64,000 bases of DNA from Nakamurella sp. A5-74 (GTDB taxonomy: Bacteria > Actinomycetota > Actinomycetes > Mycobacteriales > Nakamurellaceae): positions 496,001 to 560,000 of the forward strand of contig NZ_CP159218.1 of the NCBI RefSeq assembly GCF_040438885.1, in the 5' to 3' direction. Made by a program: the position numbers and the translations under genes. Every line of letters begins with the position of its first letter. Position 1 is the stretch's first letter. Positions 31,440-40,551 of the stretch are shown here, piece after piece. The notes under the pieces are model-generated. The model was not told the DNA's origin. It saw nothing but the letters and a program-made list of their open reading frames with translations, and made no database searches.

Positions 31440-33299
31440 ATGGCACAACCCATCATCTCCCGCCGTCCGCCTGATGCTCCTGCCGAACACGGCGGGCCAC
31501 GAGGTCGCTCCGGCGCCCAGCGCAGCCCGGTCGACCTGCAGCAACTGCAGGAGCACCCGGTCCGACTCGGGCGCATAACACAGCTCTTCGCCCCGCACCG
31601 CGCGCCGTTGTCGATCGTCACCCTGCTGATCATCGCGACCTCGATCGTCGGCCTCGCCTCCCCGTTCCTGGTCAAACACCTCATCGACGACGCGATCCCG
31701 CGGAAGGACGTCCGCCTGGTGCTGCTGCTGGTCGCAGCCATGGTGTCGATCGCGATCGTCACCGCGGTCTTCGGCGTCATCCAGACGTGGCTGTCGACCA
31801 AGGTCGGCCAGCAGGTCATGCACGGCCTGCGTACCGGCCTGTTCTCCCACCTGCAGCGGATGCCGTTGTCGTTCTTCACCCGGACCAGGGGTGGTGAACT
31901 GCAGTCGCGGCTCACGAACGACATCGCGGCCATGCAATCGGTGGTCACCAACACCGCGACCTCGATCGCGTCCAATCTGACCACCGTCGTCGGCACCGCG
32001 ATCGCCATGGTGGCGCTGTCGTGGCGACTGGCGCTGCTCAGCCTGATCGTGCTCCCACCCGCAGTCCTGCTGACCAGGGCGGTGGCCCGGATGCGCCGGA
32101 GCGTCACCACGAAGGCCCAGCGCACCCTCGCCGACATGCAGTCCCAGATCGAGGAATCGCTGTCGGTCAGCGGAGCGCACCTGTCGAAGATCCTCGGCTC
32201 CGGCGATCAGCTCGCGGCGAAGTTCACCGCGTCCTCCTCGTCCCTCACCGCGCTCGAGGTCGCCTCGCAGCTTGCCGGGCGCTGGCGGATGGCAACCATG
32301 AGCGTCGTCTTCGCAGTGATTCCTGCGCTCATCTATCTGTTCGCCGGGATGCCGGCGACATCCGGGGGGATGACGATCGGCACCCTCGTCGCGTTCACCG
32401 CCTTGCAGGGGCAACTGTTCCGGCCGCTGATGGGCGTGCTGTCGGTGGGGGTCGAGGTGACCGCATCGATGGCCCTGTTCTCCCGGATCTTCGAGTACCT
32501 GGATCTCCCTGCGACCATCACCGACCCGGACCGCCCGGTCCCGCTCACCGACGTCCGGGGTTCGATCTCGCTGCGTGACGTGACGTTCCGGTACGAGGGA
32601 TCCGACCGGGATGCGTTGCGCAACATCACCATCGACGTCCCCGCCGGCTCGACGCTGGCATTGGTGGGCGCCACCGGGTCCGGCAAGTCCACGCTCGCGG
32701 GACTCCTCTCGCGGCTGCACGATCCGTCGTCCGGGTCGGTCACGATCGACGGCATCGACCTGCGTGATCTGACCCTGCAGACCATCTCGTCGGTGGTCGG
32801 AGTGGTGTCGCAGGAATCGTATCTGTTGCACGCCAGCATCTCCGACAACCTGCGTCAGGCGAAGCCCGAGGCCACGGACGAGCAGATCGAGGCCGCAGCG
32901 GCGGCCGCGCAGATCCACGAGCTGATCGTCTCGCTGCCGGACGGCTACGACACCCTGGTCGGTGCCCGTGGGCACCGGTTCTCCGGCGGCGAGCAGCAAC
33001 GCCTGGCCCTGGCGCGGATCATCCTGCGGGACCCGAAGATCCTGGTCCTGGATGAAGCCACCAGCGCGCTGGACAACAGCACCGAGCGGGCCGTCCAGCA
33101 GGCGCTGGACGCCGCCCGGCGCGGTCGGACGACGGTCGCCATCGCGCACCGGCTCTCCACCATCCAGGACGCCGACCGGATCGTGGTTCTCGACCACGGC
33201 CGGGTGCGCGAGACGGGGACGCACGACGAGCTGGTCACCGCCGGCGGCGCCTATGCCGCCCTGGTCGACGCGCAGCGTACGACCGTCGCGGCCGCCTGA
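31440..33299 (+). CDS. ABC exporter (fused membrane and ATPase domains)
   Basis: 619 residues from ATG 31440. The N-terminal membrane domain (about residues 50-335) has six hydrophobic segments and the exporter coupling motif LSFFTRTRGGELQSRLTND. The ATPase domain carries Walker A GATGSGKST, signature FSGGEQQRL, Walker B ILVLDEATSALD and the His-switch AHRLSTI. This is a half-transporter that would act as a homodimer, exporting drugs, lipids or peptides. Probable control by the divergent MarR repressor. A role in self-resistance to the product of the adjacent NRPS-PKS cluster is possible but unproven; the two are convergent. Confidence 0.92.
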   Translation: MAQPIISRRPPDAPAEHGGPRGRSGAQRSPVDLQQLQEHPVRLGRITQLFAPHRAPLSIVTLLIIATSIVGLASPFLVKHLIDDAIPRKDVRLVLLLVAAMVSIAIVTAVFGVIQTWLSTKVGQQVMHGLRTGLFSHLQRMPLSFFTRTRGGELQSRLTNDIAAMQSVVTNTATSIASNLTTVVGTAIAMVALSWRLALLSLIVLPPAVLLTRAVARMRRSVTTKAQRTLADMQSQIEESLSVSGAHLSKILGSGDQLAAKFTASSSSLTALEVASQLAGRWRMATMSVVFAVIPALIYLFAGMPATSGGMTIGTLVAFTALQGQLFRPLMGVLSVGVEVTASMALFSRIFEYLDLPATITDPDRPVPLTDVRGSISLRDVTFRYEGSDRDALRNITIDVPAGSTLALVGATGSGKSTLAGLLSRLHDPSSGSVTIDGIDLRDLTLQTISSVVGVVSQESYLLHASISDNLRQAKPEATDEQIEAAAAAAQIHELIVSLPDGYDTLVGARGHRFSGGEQQRLALARIILRDPKILVLDEATSALDNSTERAVQQALDAARRGRTTVAIAHRLSTIQDADRIVVLDHGRVRETGTHDELVTAGGAYAALVDAQRTTVAAA

Positions 33300-33665
33300 C
33301 GTCGGCGTACAGCGGTCCCACGCCCGCGCCGGCCGCCGGCACCCGCAAGATGGAGGGCTGCCGTTCAGGATGGGGGCACGGACAATCCCCGGACCTGCTG
33401 CACACCTGAGGCGTGCAGCGTGTCGTCCTGGACGAGGGGACGACGGTCCGGGGATCGGGTGACTGTCCGGTGTTGGCCAGGCCGTTCCGCAGCTGCTGCT
33501 GCGCGATCCTCCCGGATCGACCGGTTCCTGGCGGGCGGTGGACGGGCCTAGCGGCCAGTCACCTCACGTGTCCGTCGGGTATTCAACTGCGGACCACCTC
33601 CTCTCCTGTGTACTACCGAAAGTACGAGCCGATCCGCAGTTCCGCAACGGTGAATTGCCGGCGGC
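33300..33665. other. 366-bp convergent gap between the exporter and the NRPS-PKS operon
   Basis: No gene seen on either strand. It contains the folded element at 33385-33455 (listed separately). It also holds a weaker long-range repeat GTGACTG (33459-33465) / CAGTCAC (33556-33562) and a small GTACT/AGTAC repeat near 33609-33624. The gap presumably terminates both transcripts. Confidence 0.6.
33385..33455. ncRNA. Candidate three-way-junction RNA or structured DNA element, 71 bp
   Basis: Three perfect helices nest without conflict. P1: ATCCCCGGACC (33385-33395) with GGTCCGGGGAT (33445-33455), 11 bp. P2: GCTGCAC (33397-33403) with GTGCAGC (33413-33419), 7 bp, 9-nt loop. P3: GTCGTCC (33422-33428) with GGACGAC (33438-33444), 7 bp, 9-nt loop. 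Junction linkers are 1, 2 and 0 nt. Either strand can fold. It could be an untranslated structured RNA, an unusual bidirectional terminator or a palindromic repeat element; no known family recognised. Confidence 0.5.
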
Positions 33666-34655
33666 TCAGCCGATGTGTCCACCGGGAGCGGACAACGACC
33701 GTGGATCGGCCGCGCGGACCGAGAACGTCTCGCACGGAGCCACCGCCATCGTGCGGGTGCCGGCGTGCGGTCGACGCCCGTGGGCGGTACGGATGTTGTC
33801 GACGATCAGCAGATCGCTGGGCGTCCACTCCACCGTGCGGGACGACGGCTCGTACGCCGCCAACACCGCCTCGAACTCCGCCTGCGTCAGGGGTGTGCCG
33901 TCACCCCGGGACGTGTTGAACGGCAATGCATCCACGCCGAACGAGGAGATCAGCAGTTCCCGTTCCGCCTCGTCCAGCGCCCACTGGTTGAAGAAGGTCA
34001 GCTGCCCCCACCACGATTCCTGCCCGGTTCGCGGATGGCGCAGCACGGCGGGTCGGCGGCCGGCGGTCCGGAGCGCACCGTCCCGCCTCCACTCGGCCTC
34101 CCAGCCGAGCTCGGCGAGCAGGTCCTCCACCGCGACCGGATCATCGGTGCCGAACATCTGCGGCCAGTTGACCCCGAAGAACGGCCGGTAGGTACGCACC
34201 GACAACCACCCGGTCTCGGTGAGCGTCTCCCGCACCCCGTCCGGGATGCGCCGCAACACATCCTGGGTGTCCGCGAGCACCGTCTGCCCACCTGTCGGTG
34301 CGACCTGCAGTGCCGAGAGGAGCATGATCGACGGTGCGGTGACGCTGTGCCCGCGTTCGTGGTGCGGGCACATCTCCCGGTCGCCCGGCCAGTGCGGCGC
34401 GCCGAGCACTCCGTTGCCCAGCTCCTCCCGCGGGGCGAAGTCGTCAGCGGTCGGCAGTGCGCTCAGTCCCAACAGATCGCAGGCTCTCGCCACCCCCTCG
34501 GCGCCCAGCGGTGCGTCACCGCGCAGCAGCAGCGCTCCCGCACCGTCGAGCGCGGCGAAGACCTCGTCTCGGGCATCCTCCCGCTCCAGCCAGCCGCCGA
34601 TGGCGCCGACCCGGAGCGCTTCAACGGTGTCGCCGCCTGCCGATGAGGCGCTCAC
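33666..34655 (-). CDS. TauD/TfdA-family Fe(II)/2-oxoglutarate-dependent oxygenase
   Basis: 329 residues from GTG 34655, overlapping the previous stop as GTGA. The metal triad is visible as His98-x-Glu100 (CPHHERGH) and a distal His292 in the conserved NIRTAHGRRPHAG motif, whose following Arg would bind 2-oxoglutarate. The HxE variant and the size resemble SyrP/clavaminate-synthase-like enzymes, which hydroxylate amino acids free or bound to carrier proteins. As the last gene of the operon it probably tailors a building block or the peptide; the substrate is unknown. Confidence 0.85.
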   Translation of the reverse strand: MSASSAGGDTVEALRVGAIGGWLEREDARDEVFAALDGAGALLLRGDAPLGAEGVARACDLLGLSALPTADDFAPREELGNGVLGAPHWPGDREMCPHHERGHSVTAPSIMLLSALQVAPTGGQTVLADTQDVLRRIPDGVRETLTETGWLSVRTYRPFFGVNWPQMFGTDDPVAVEDLLAELGWEAEWRRDGALRTAGRRPAVLRHPRTGQESWWGQLTFFNQWALDEAERELLISSFGVDALPFNTSRGDGTPLTQAEFEAVLAAYEPSSRTVEWTPSDLLIVDNIRTAHGRRPHAGTRTMAVAPCETFSVRAADPRSLSAPGGHIG

Positions 34656-35791
34656 CGCAGTACTTCCTGCAGCACGGCCGCCGCGATCTCGATGTCGTCG
34701 TCGGTGACGTCGAGATGAGTGGTCGCCCGGATCCGGCCCCGACCGAAGTCCAGCAGCCGGACACCCCGCTCGGCTGCCGCGGCGATCACCGCCGGTGCCC
34801 GGTCGGCACCGTCCAGGGCGAACAGCACCACGTTCGTCTGCGGGGTCGCGACCAGCGAGATCCCCGGTAGCTCCGCCACGGTGTCGCCGAGCCACGCCGC
34901 GCGACGATGGTCGTCGGCCAGGCGATCGACCATCTCGGTGATCGCCAGCAGGCCGGCCGCCGCCACGATCCCAGCCTGACGCATACTGCCCCCCAACACC
35001 TTCCGCCACCGACGGGCCGCAGTGATGAACTCCACGGAACCCGCGAGCATCGAGCCGACCGGCGCCCCGAGACCCTTGGACAGGCAGAACTGCACCGAGT
35101 CGCAGTCGGCGGCCAGGTCGGCGACACTGCGGCCGGTGGCGACCGCGGCATTGAAGATCCTGGCCCCGTCCAGGTGGACGGCCATCCCGTGCGTGCGGGC
35201 GAAGCTGATGGCCGCACCGACGCGGTGCGGCGGGGTGATCACTCCGCCGGCGCGATTGTGCGGGTTCTCCAGACACAGCAGTGACGGCCGGGAGAACTGC
35301 GGATCGTCCCAGTCCTCGGGGAGGACCGCTGCAAGCGCGTCGGCATCGAAGCCGCCGTCCGTTGCATGCGGGACCGCCTGGTAGGCAACCCCTCCCAGGG
35401 TGGCTGCGCCGCGCCCCTCGTAGAGGTGGATGTCGGACTCGATGCCGGCGATCAGAGAGCTGCCGCGCGGGCAGTGCACCAGGATCGCGGTCAGGTTGGC
35501 CATCGTGCCGCTGGGCATCAGACAGGCAGCCCGCTTGCCCAGCAGGGCTGCCGCCGTCTCCTCGAGACCGGTGACCGTCGGATCCTCGCCGTAGTCGTCG
35601 TTGCCGACCTCGGCGGCGCCCATCACTGCGCGCATCCGCTCGGTGGGAAGGGTGAAGGTGTCCGACCGCAGCTCGACGATCCGGGACCGGGTCGTGCCCG
35701 GAAACGCCGGCGCCGCAGCGGGTTCGGCAGGACGTGAGGACTTGCTGGTGGTGGACAGGACTGTCTCCTCAGGCGCCGGCGACCGGGACAC
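34652..35791 (-). CDS. L-threonine-aldolase-like PLP enzyme
   Basis: 379 residues from GTG 35791. Fold-type I PLP enzyme of the low-specificity L-threonine aldolase/beta-eliminating lyase family: family start ELRSDTFTLPT, MPSGTMAN, LDGARIFNAAV with the PLP Asp, and Lys239 in FCLSKGLGAPVGS. Such enzymes interconvert beta-hydroxy-alpha-amino acids with glycine plus an aldehyde. In this operon it could supply a beta-hydroxy amino acid or recycle threonine. It overlaps the upstream gene by 23 bp. An internal GAGGAG suggests the first ten residues may not be translated. Confidence 0.85.
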   Translation of the reverse strand: MSRSPAPEETVLSTTSKSSRPAEPAAAPAFPGTTRSRIVELRSDTFTLPTERMRAVMGAAEVGNDDYGEDPTVTGLEETAAALLGKRAACLMPSGTMANLTAILVHCPRGSSLIAGIESDIHLYEGRGAATLGGVAYQAVPHATDGGFDADALAAVLPEDWDDPQFSRPSLLCLENPHNRAGGVITPPHRVGAAISFARTHGMAVHLDGARIFNAAVATGRSVADLAADCDSVQFCLSKGLGAPVGSMLAGSVEFITAARRWRKVLGGSMRQAGIVAAAGLLAITEMVDRLADDHRRAAWLGDTVAELPGISLVATPQTNVVLFALDGADRAPAVIAAAAERGVRLLDFGRGRIRATTHLDVTDDDIEIAAAVLQEVLR

Positions 35792-38117
35792 CGGTGTGGT
35801 GGGTGGGTTGTTCGTCCGTCAGTGCGGGGGCCGGCCCGGCTTCGGCCGTCGGTCGGGCGGCGACCCGGACGGTGATCCGCCGCACCGCCTCGTGGAGGGT
35901 GTCCGTCACCTCGTCGGCGTCGGCACCCAGGGCGATGACGAACCCCAGTCGGTCGGCGAAGTTCGTCGGGGTACGTACCGCGGATCCGACGGCGGCCGTC
36001 ACGGTCACCCGGTCCACCCCCGGGACGGCGAGTGCTCCCTCGGCGCCACCGATTCCGTCGATCCCGGTCAGGACCCCGTCCTGCTGCGCCAGCAGGAAGG
36101 CGATCCCGGCCGAGCGGTCGCGGGTGGGGGAGGCGTCGACGGGCAGGCTCGCGACGACGCGCAGTTGCTGCTCGATCAGGTCGACGCCGGTGGCGAGGCG
36201 CACCAGGTCGGGGATCATCCCGCCCGCCGCGCGGCCGTTCACCTCGACCAGCCGCGGGCCGTCCGTCGTCAATCTGAGCTCCAGATGTGCTGCCCCACCG
36301 GTGATCCCGAGCGCCCTGATGATCCTGGTGGCGTACTCGACGATCCGGGAACGGGTGTCGTCGTCCACCGGCGCGGGGAACAGATGCCCGGTCTCGACGA
36401 AGTGCGGCGGCGCGGACACCGTCTTGGCGGTCACCCCGAGCACGTCGAGTCGATCGCCGCTGCCGAGGGTCTCCACGGAGAACTCGGGTCCGACCAAGTA
36501 CTCCTCGACCAGCACGGTCGACGGTGTCAGCAGGCCGCGGGCGTTGTGGCTGACGGCCTGGATCAGTGCGACCTGCGCTGCCACCTGGTCGGCATCGGCG
36601 CACAGCCGGACATGGGTGGATCCGGAGTCCTGCGTCGGTTTGACCACGCACGGCAGGCCGACGGCGCTGACGGCATCCTCGATCGCCGCCCGACCGACGG
36701 TGCGCAGCGGTCCGCCGTCGAGGACCGCCCAGCGCGGTTGCTCGATCCCCGCGTGTGCCAGGAAGTTCCGCACCGCGACCTTGTCGCGACAGCGCCGGAC
36801 AGCGTCGACCTGACCGCCGGCCAGGTCGAGCTCCCCGGCGACCGCGGCGGCCACCGGGAGGAAGTACTCGCTGGTCGTGCTGACCCCCGCAACTGTCCGG
36901 CCCGATGCGCGGAGCGCTGTGAGGACGGCCTGCGGGTCGGCGGTGTCGGCCACGACGACGACCGCCCTGCTGTGCTGCAGACCGGTGTACCGGCCGGGGT
37001 CGGCGGTCACCAACAGGGGCTGCACACCCAGGCGGTGGGTGGTCGTGAGCGCCGTCATGCCGGTACCGGTCGTGTTGGACTCGACGAACGCCAGGAACGG
37101 CCGCTCCCGGGGCAGCAACGCCCGCGACCAGCCCGCGACCGCCGTCCCGTAGTCGACCTCCTGCGGCGAGGCAGGTCCGACTCGCAGCGGGGCCGACTCC
37201 TGCGACGTTCTCTGCGCCGGATGGACCGAGGGCACGTACCGGTCGCCCCGGTCGGGGAAGATCCCGAGGATCCTGGTCCCGGCAGGCCGGGTGGCCGCCA
37301 GGTGCTCGAGCACCTGGTACACCGAGCCGGAGGAGTTGCCGGCGAACAGTTGTTGGTGGGCGGCCAGCCGGCGGGTGGCGGCGAAGGCCTCGTCGTCGGA
37401 GAGCCAGTGCACCTCGTCGATCACCGCGTAGTCGACGTTGGGGGCCTGCATGCTGTTGCCGAGCCCGCTCTGCTTGCGCTGCGGCTGGTCCGGCTGGCCG
37501 AAGATCATGCTGCCGACGCAATCGACGGCCACCACGTGCAGGTCGGGCAGCACGGCGCGCAGCGCGCGGGCGGTACCGCACAGCGATCCGCCGCTGCCGA
37601 CCGCGCCGACCAGCACGTCGACGGTCCCGAGATCGTCGATCACCTCGGCGGCGAGCGAGCGGTAGGCCCCCGGGTTGTCCGGGTTGGCGTACTGCTGCGG
37701 CCAGAATGCCCCCGGCAGGTCGTCGAGCAGCCGGGCGAGCAGCTCCAGCCGGGCGCTCTGCCAGCCCGCCCCGGACATCGCCGTCACCACGTGGACCGAG
37801 CAGCCGAGTGCCAGCAGCTTGCCGTGGGTGACCTGGTCGATCCGCGGGTCGGTGACGATGTGCACGGCATGTCCGAGGCTGCGACCGACGAGCGCGAGAC
37901 CGAGCGCCATCGTTCCCGAGGAGCTCTCGATGATGGGGTCGCCCGGCCGCAGGACGCCGCTGGCCAGGGCAGAGGTGATCACCTCACGGGCCACCCTGTC
38001 CTTCATCGCGAACAGGTTCTGCAGCTCCAGCTTCGCGTAGGCGATCGCCGGACCGGGAAGATCCAGCCGCACGATCGGAGTGTGGCCGACCGCGGCCACC
38101 ACGCTGTCGAACACCAT
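35769..38117 (-). CDS. Cysteine-synthase-like PLP enzyme fused to an ATP-grasp ligase
   Basis: 782 residues from ATG 38117, coupled to the upstream stop as TGATG. Residues 1-300 are a fold-type II PLP domain: PLP lysine Lys39 (FAMKDR), an ESSSGTM loop (64-70, SbnA-like rather than the TSGNTG of cysteine synthase) and the phosphate-binding GSGGSL (174-179). Residues about 340-760 form an ATP-grasp domain (CVVKPTQDSGSTHV, VLVEEYLVGPEFSVE, LVEVNGRAAGG). The PLP domain would replace the O-phosphate of phospho-Ser/Thr by an amine nucleophile; the ATP-grasp domain would form an amide with a carboxylate. Neighbouring kinase and lyase genes suggest diamino acid synthesis. Confidence 0.87.
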   Translation of the reverse strand: MVFDSVVAAVGHTPIVRLDLPGPAIAYAKLELQNLFAMKDRVAREVITSALASGVLRPGDPIIESSSGTMALGLALVGRSLGHAVHIVTDPRIDQVTHGKLLALGCSVHVVTAMSGAGWQSARLELLARLLDDLPGAFWPQQYANPDNPGAYRSLAAEVIDDLGTVDVLVGAVGSGGSLCGTARALRAVLPDLHVVAVDCVGSMIFGQPDQPQRKQSGLGNSMQAPNVDYAVIDEVHWLSDDEAFAATRRLAAHQQLFAGNSSGSVYQVLEHLAATRPAGTRILGIFPDRGDRYVPSVHPAQRTSQESAPLRVGPASPQEVDYGTAVAGWSRALLPRERPFLAFVESNTTGTGMTALTTTHRLGVQPLLVTADPGRYTGLQHSRAVVVVADTADPQAVLTALRASGRTVAGVSTTSEYFLPVAAAVAGELDLAGGQVDAVRRCRDKVAVRNFLAHAGIEQPRWAVLDGGPLRTVGRAAIEDAVSAVGLPCVVKPTQDSGSTHVRLCADADQVAAQVALIQAVSHNARGLLTPSTVLVEEYLVGPEFSVETLGSGDRLDVLGVTAKTVSAPPHFVETGHLFPAPVDDDTRSRIVEYATRIIRALGITGGAAHLELRLTTDGPRLVEVNGRAAGGMIPDLVRLATGVDLIEQQLRVVASLPVDASPTRDRSAGIAFLLAQQDGVLTGIDGIGGAEGALAVPGVDRVTVTAAVGSAVRTPTNFADRLGFVIALGADADEVTDTLHEAVRRITVRVAARPTAEAGPAPALTDEQPTHHTGVPVAGA

Positions 38118-39115
38118 CAGGCTTCGCTCCCAGGATCGGTGTCGGTGCGGAAGACCGTGACGCGTCGGGAGATCGCCGTTGGCGGGCCGACGTCCGCTCG
38201 TGCCGCAGGGTCGCTTCGAGCAGGGTCGGTTCGAGCAGGGTCGTCGTCGCCGCGACAGATCGCTGCACACGCTTCTCGAGCGGCGATCAGGGTGAGTGCA
38301 TGATCGGGGGCAGCAGCATCGAGCAACAACCCGTGCATGGTGCCGCTGTGGGTGGTGACGACCCCCAGTGCGCCGGTACGGGCAGCCGCGTCGCGCAGCG
38401 CCGGCCAGGTCCGTTTGGGGTTGGCCAACTCGGCGAGTTCGGCGCTGCGGGTGCTGATCTCCCCGACGCGCGCCAGGTCGCCCCGGTGCAGCGCGGCGGT
38501 GAGGTGCTGGAGCAGCTCGGCGTACTCGCCGCGTTGGTCCGCGGTGTACGGCTTGCGCATCCGGTTGAACGACACCGTGTCGAGCCGGCCGCCCTCATCG
38601 ATGGCGACGACGGCGAGCGGTGGAATGTGGGAGATCTCGTGACGCAGCCGGACCGAGCAGTGGTCGAACGCCACGATCCCCTCGTGCATCACACCGTCGG
38701 TCGGCTCCACGCCGCGGATCCAGTTCTCGATCGACGCCGGATCGATGGCCAGACCGAGACATCGACCGACCGCGCGCACGGTCGCCACCAGGTCGGCGGA
38801 CGAACTGGCCAGCCCCTTGCCGGTCGGGATCGCCGAGTCGATCACCAGCGTGCCTCCGCCGTGATGGCCTGCGGCGTCGAGCATCCGCCGCGCGACGGCC
38901 TCTGCCTTCCGCTTGTGGGACGGGTAGATCACCAGCTCCTCGCCATGTCCGAGCCGGAAGGTGGCATGGGAACGCAGGGCGATCGGAAGCGTCACCAGGA
39001 AGTCCGTCCCGTCGGGCAGCACCCCCTGCAACAGTTCGCCGAAGGTGCCGGCCGCGGATGCGGTCGCTCCGCGGACGTCGACGCCCTGCCGACCGGTGAT
39101 CACCCCCCGGGTCAT
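38117..39115 (-). CDS. GHMP-family kinase, PduX (L-threonine kinase)-like
   Basis: 332 residues from ATG 39115, overlapping the upstream stop (ATGA). Motif 1 GTFGELLQGVLPDG and motif 2 IPTGKGLASSSADL (residues 96-109, the ATP-binding loop) define a GHMP kinase; the GELLQG variant is typical of PduX-like kinases that phosphorylate L-threonine in cobamide synthesis. No cobamide genes are nearby. Next to a beta-replacement PLP enzyme and an argininosuccinate-lyase-like enzyme, it most likely makes O-phospho-L-threonine (or O-phospho-L-serine) for diamino acid formation. Confidence 0.85.
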   Translation of the reverse strand: MTRGVITGRQGVDVRGATASAAGTFGELLQGVLPDGTDFLVTLPIALRSHATFRLGHGEELVIYPSHKRKAEAVARRMLDAAGHHGGGTLVIDSAIPTGKGLASSSADLVATVRAVGRCLGLAIDPASIENWIRGVEPTDGVMHEGIVAFDHCSVRLRHEISHIPPLAVVAIDEGGRLDTVSFNRMRKPYTADQRGEYAELLQHLTAALHRGDLARVGEISTRSAELAELANPKRTWPALRDAAARTGALGVVTTHSGTMHGLLLDAAAPDHALTLIAAREACAAICRGDDDPARTDPARSDPAARADVGPPTAISRRVTVFRTDTDPGSEA

Positions 39116-40551
39116 GACGGACCACCGCGGGGAGCCGTGCGGTCGGCAAGATCCCGGCGGATCAACTGGATCAGCTCGAGCACCCTGACGGGTGACGTGC
39201 CGCCCTCGGTGACCTTGGCCGCCAATGCGGCCACCGGGTCGAAAGCGTTGTCCAGCAGCGATTCCAGGATGCGGTGCGGCAGTGGATGGCCGGCGCCCGT
39301 GAGTGCGTCGGAGAGCAGGGTCACCCCTGCCCGGCCGGGGGCAACCCCCTGCTCGAGTGCCGCGACGACGTACCGGCCACTGATCACCTGGGCCTCCCGC
39401 CAGCCGATCCCGTGATCCAGGGTGAGCCGGTTCGCCAATGAGAACGCTCCGAGGAACTCGGCGCCGGCGTCGGCAGCGGCCCGCTCGGTGTCGAGCCGGA
39501 AGGACGAGATGACCGTCGTGGCAAGTGCGAGCACGGACCCGGCCGCATCGAGGGCGGTCGGCAGCAGCGCTGAGGCCTCCTTGGAGACCTCGACCAGGTT
39601 CGTGTAGGTGGTGTTCCGCTGGCCCAGCGCGGCATCGAGATAGCAGGCCGTGAGGTGCGCCGTTCGGCCGCGGATGCGTTCCAGCACCGGGTAGTTCCGC
39701 TTCTGCGGCATGGCCGACGAGATGCCGGCCAGGTCGTCGGGCAGCCACAGGTAGCCGACCGGACCGGAACCCCAGCCCATCAGGTCGGTGGTGAAGCGGG
39801 ACAGTGTCACACCGAAGTTCGACAGCGCAGCGGTGAGCGCCAGCACCCAGTGGCGGGAAGCCACCGCGCCGAGCGCATGCCGGGCGGGACGGGCGAAACC
39901 CAGTGCTGTGGCGAGCTTCCGGCGGTCCCAGGGCAGGTCGCCGCCGGCCATCGCGCCGGCGCCGAGCGGACAGCGGTCCACGAGGTCTCGGGCCGCTGCC
40001 AGTGTGTCCAGTGTGTCCAGCAGTTCCTCGGCCAGCGCACTGAGGAAGAAAGCGGGGGATATCACCTGTGCCGCCTGCAGGTGCGTCTGCCCGGGCAGCG
40101 GATCGGTGAGGTACTCCTGCGCCCGGTCGAGGGTGACGGCAGCCAACCCCGCCACCGATGCGCTGATCGCGTCGATGCGCTCCCGGGCATACATCCGTTG
40201 GGCGGTGGCCTGCAGATCGTTCCGACTGCGGTCGACATGCCATCCCGCGACCGTCCGACCGAGTCGGCTGTTCACTCCGGTCTCGATCGCGAAGGCGACG
40301 TCGGAGAAGTTGGCCGCTGCGTCCGGGGAGATTCCCGCGGCGCCGAGGGCGACGAGCGCGGCGTGCAGGTCGGCGCAGTCGGTCTCCGACAGGACGCCCA
40401 TCCGGTGGTACTCGTCGACCAGGGCCCGTTCTGCAGCGATGTAGTGCGGCAGCAGTCGGGCGGCCTCGTGGGCGAACTGCGGGCGCAGGATCTGCTCGTC
40501 GAGCACGGCCCGCGGAGAGCCGTCGATCCGACCGGTGAGGGGTGTGTTCAT
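39112..40551 (-). CDS. Argininosuccinate-lyase-like fumarate-releasing lyase
   Basis: 479 residues from ATG 40551. Superfamily signatures: WHVDRSRNDLQAT (residues 104-116, matching HT.RSRND), PGQTHLQAAQ (153-162) and ISSAMPQKRNYP (277-288, the catalytic Ser loop). Variations from true ArgH (HVD for HTG, RNY for KNP) suggest a different substrate. No other arginine genes occur here. In this operon it would cleave an N-succinyl adduct, formed from aspartate and a phospho-amino acid, to fumarate plus a 2,3-diamino acid. Start overlaps the upstream stop by 4 bp. Confidence 0.88.
   Translation of the reverse strand: MNTPLTGRIDGSPRAVLDEQILRPQFAHEAARLLPHYIAAERALVDEYHRMGVLSETDCADLHAALVALGAAGISPDAAANFSDVAFAIETGVNSRLGRTVAGWHVDRSRNDLQATAQRMYARERIDAISASVAGLAAVTLDRAQEYLTDPLPGQTHLQAAQVISPAFFLSALAEELLDTLDTLAAARDLVDRCPLGAGAMAGGDLPWDRRKLATALGFARPARHALGAVASRHWVLALTAALSNFGVTLSRFTTDLMGWGSGPVGYLWLPDDLAGISSAMPQKRNYPVLERIRGRTAHLTACYLDAALGQRNTTYTNLVEVSKEASALLPTALDAAGSVLALATTVISSFRLDTERAAADAGAEFLGAFSLANRLTLDHGIGWREAQVISGRYVVAALEQGVAPGRAGVTLLSDALTGAGHPLPHRILESLLDNAFDPVAALAAKVTEGGTSPVRVLELIQLIRRDLADRTAPRGGPS

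Noticed and set aside
34656-35276. 5' extension of the TauD-type oxygenase frame
   Set aside because: It overlaps the threonine-aldolase-like gene out of frame and has no oxygenase similarity; GTG 34655 overlaps the upstream stop as GTGA.
39112-40551. Arginine-biosynthesis argH
   Set aside because: Key signature residues differ from ArgH, no other arginine genes are present and the gene is embedded by 4-bp overlaps in the NRPS-PKS operon.
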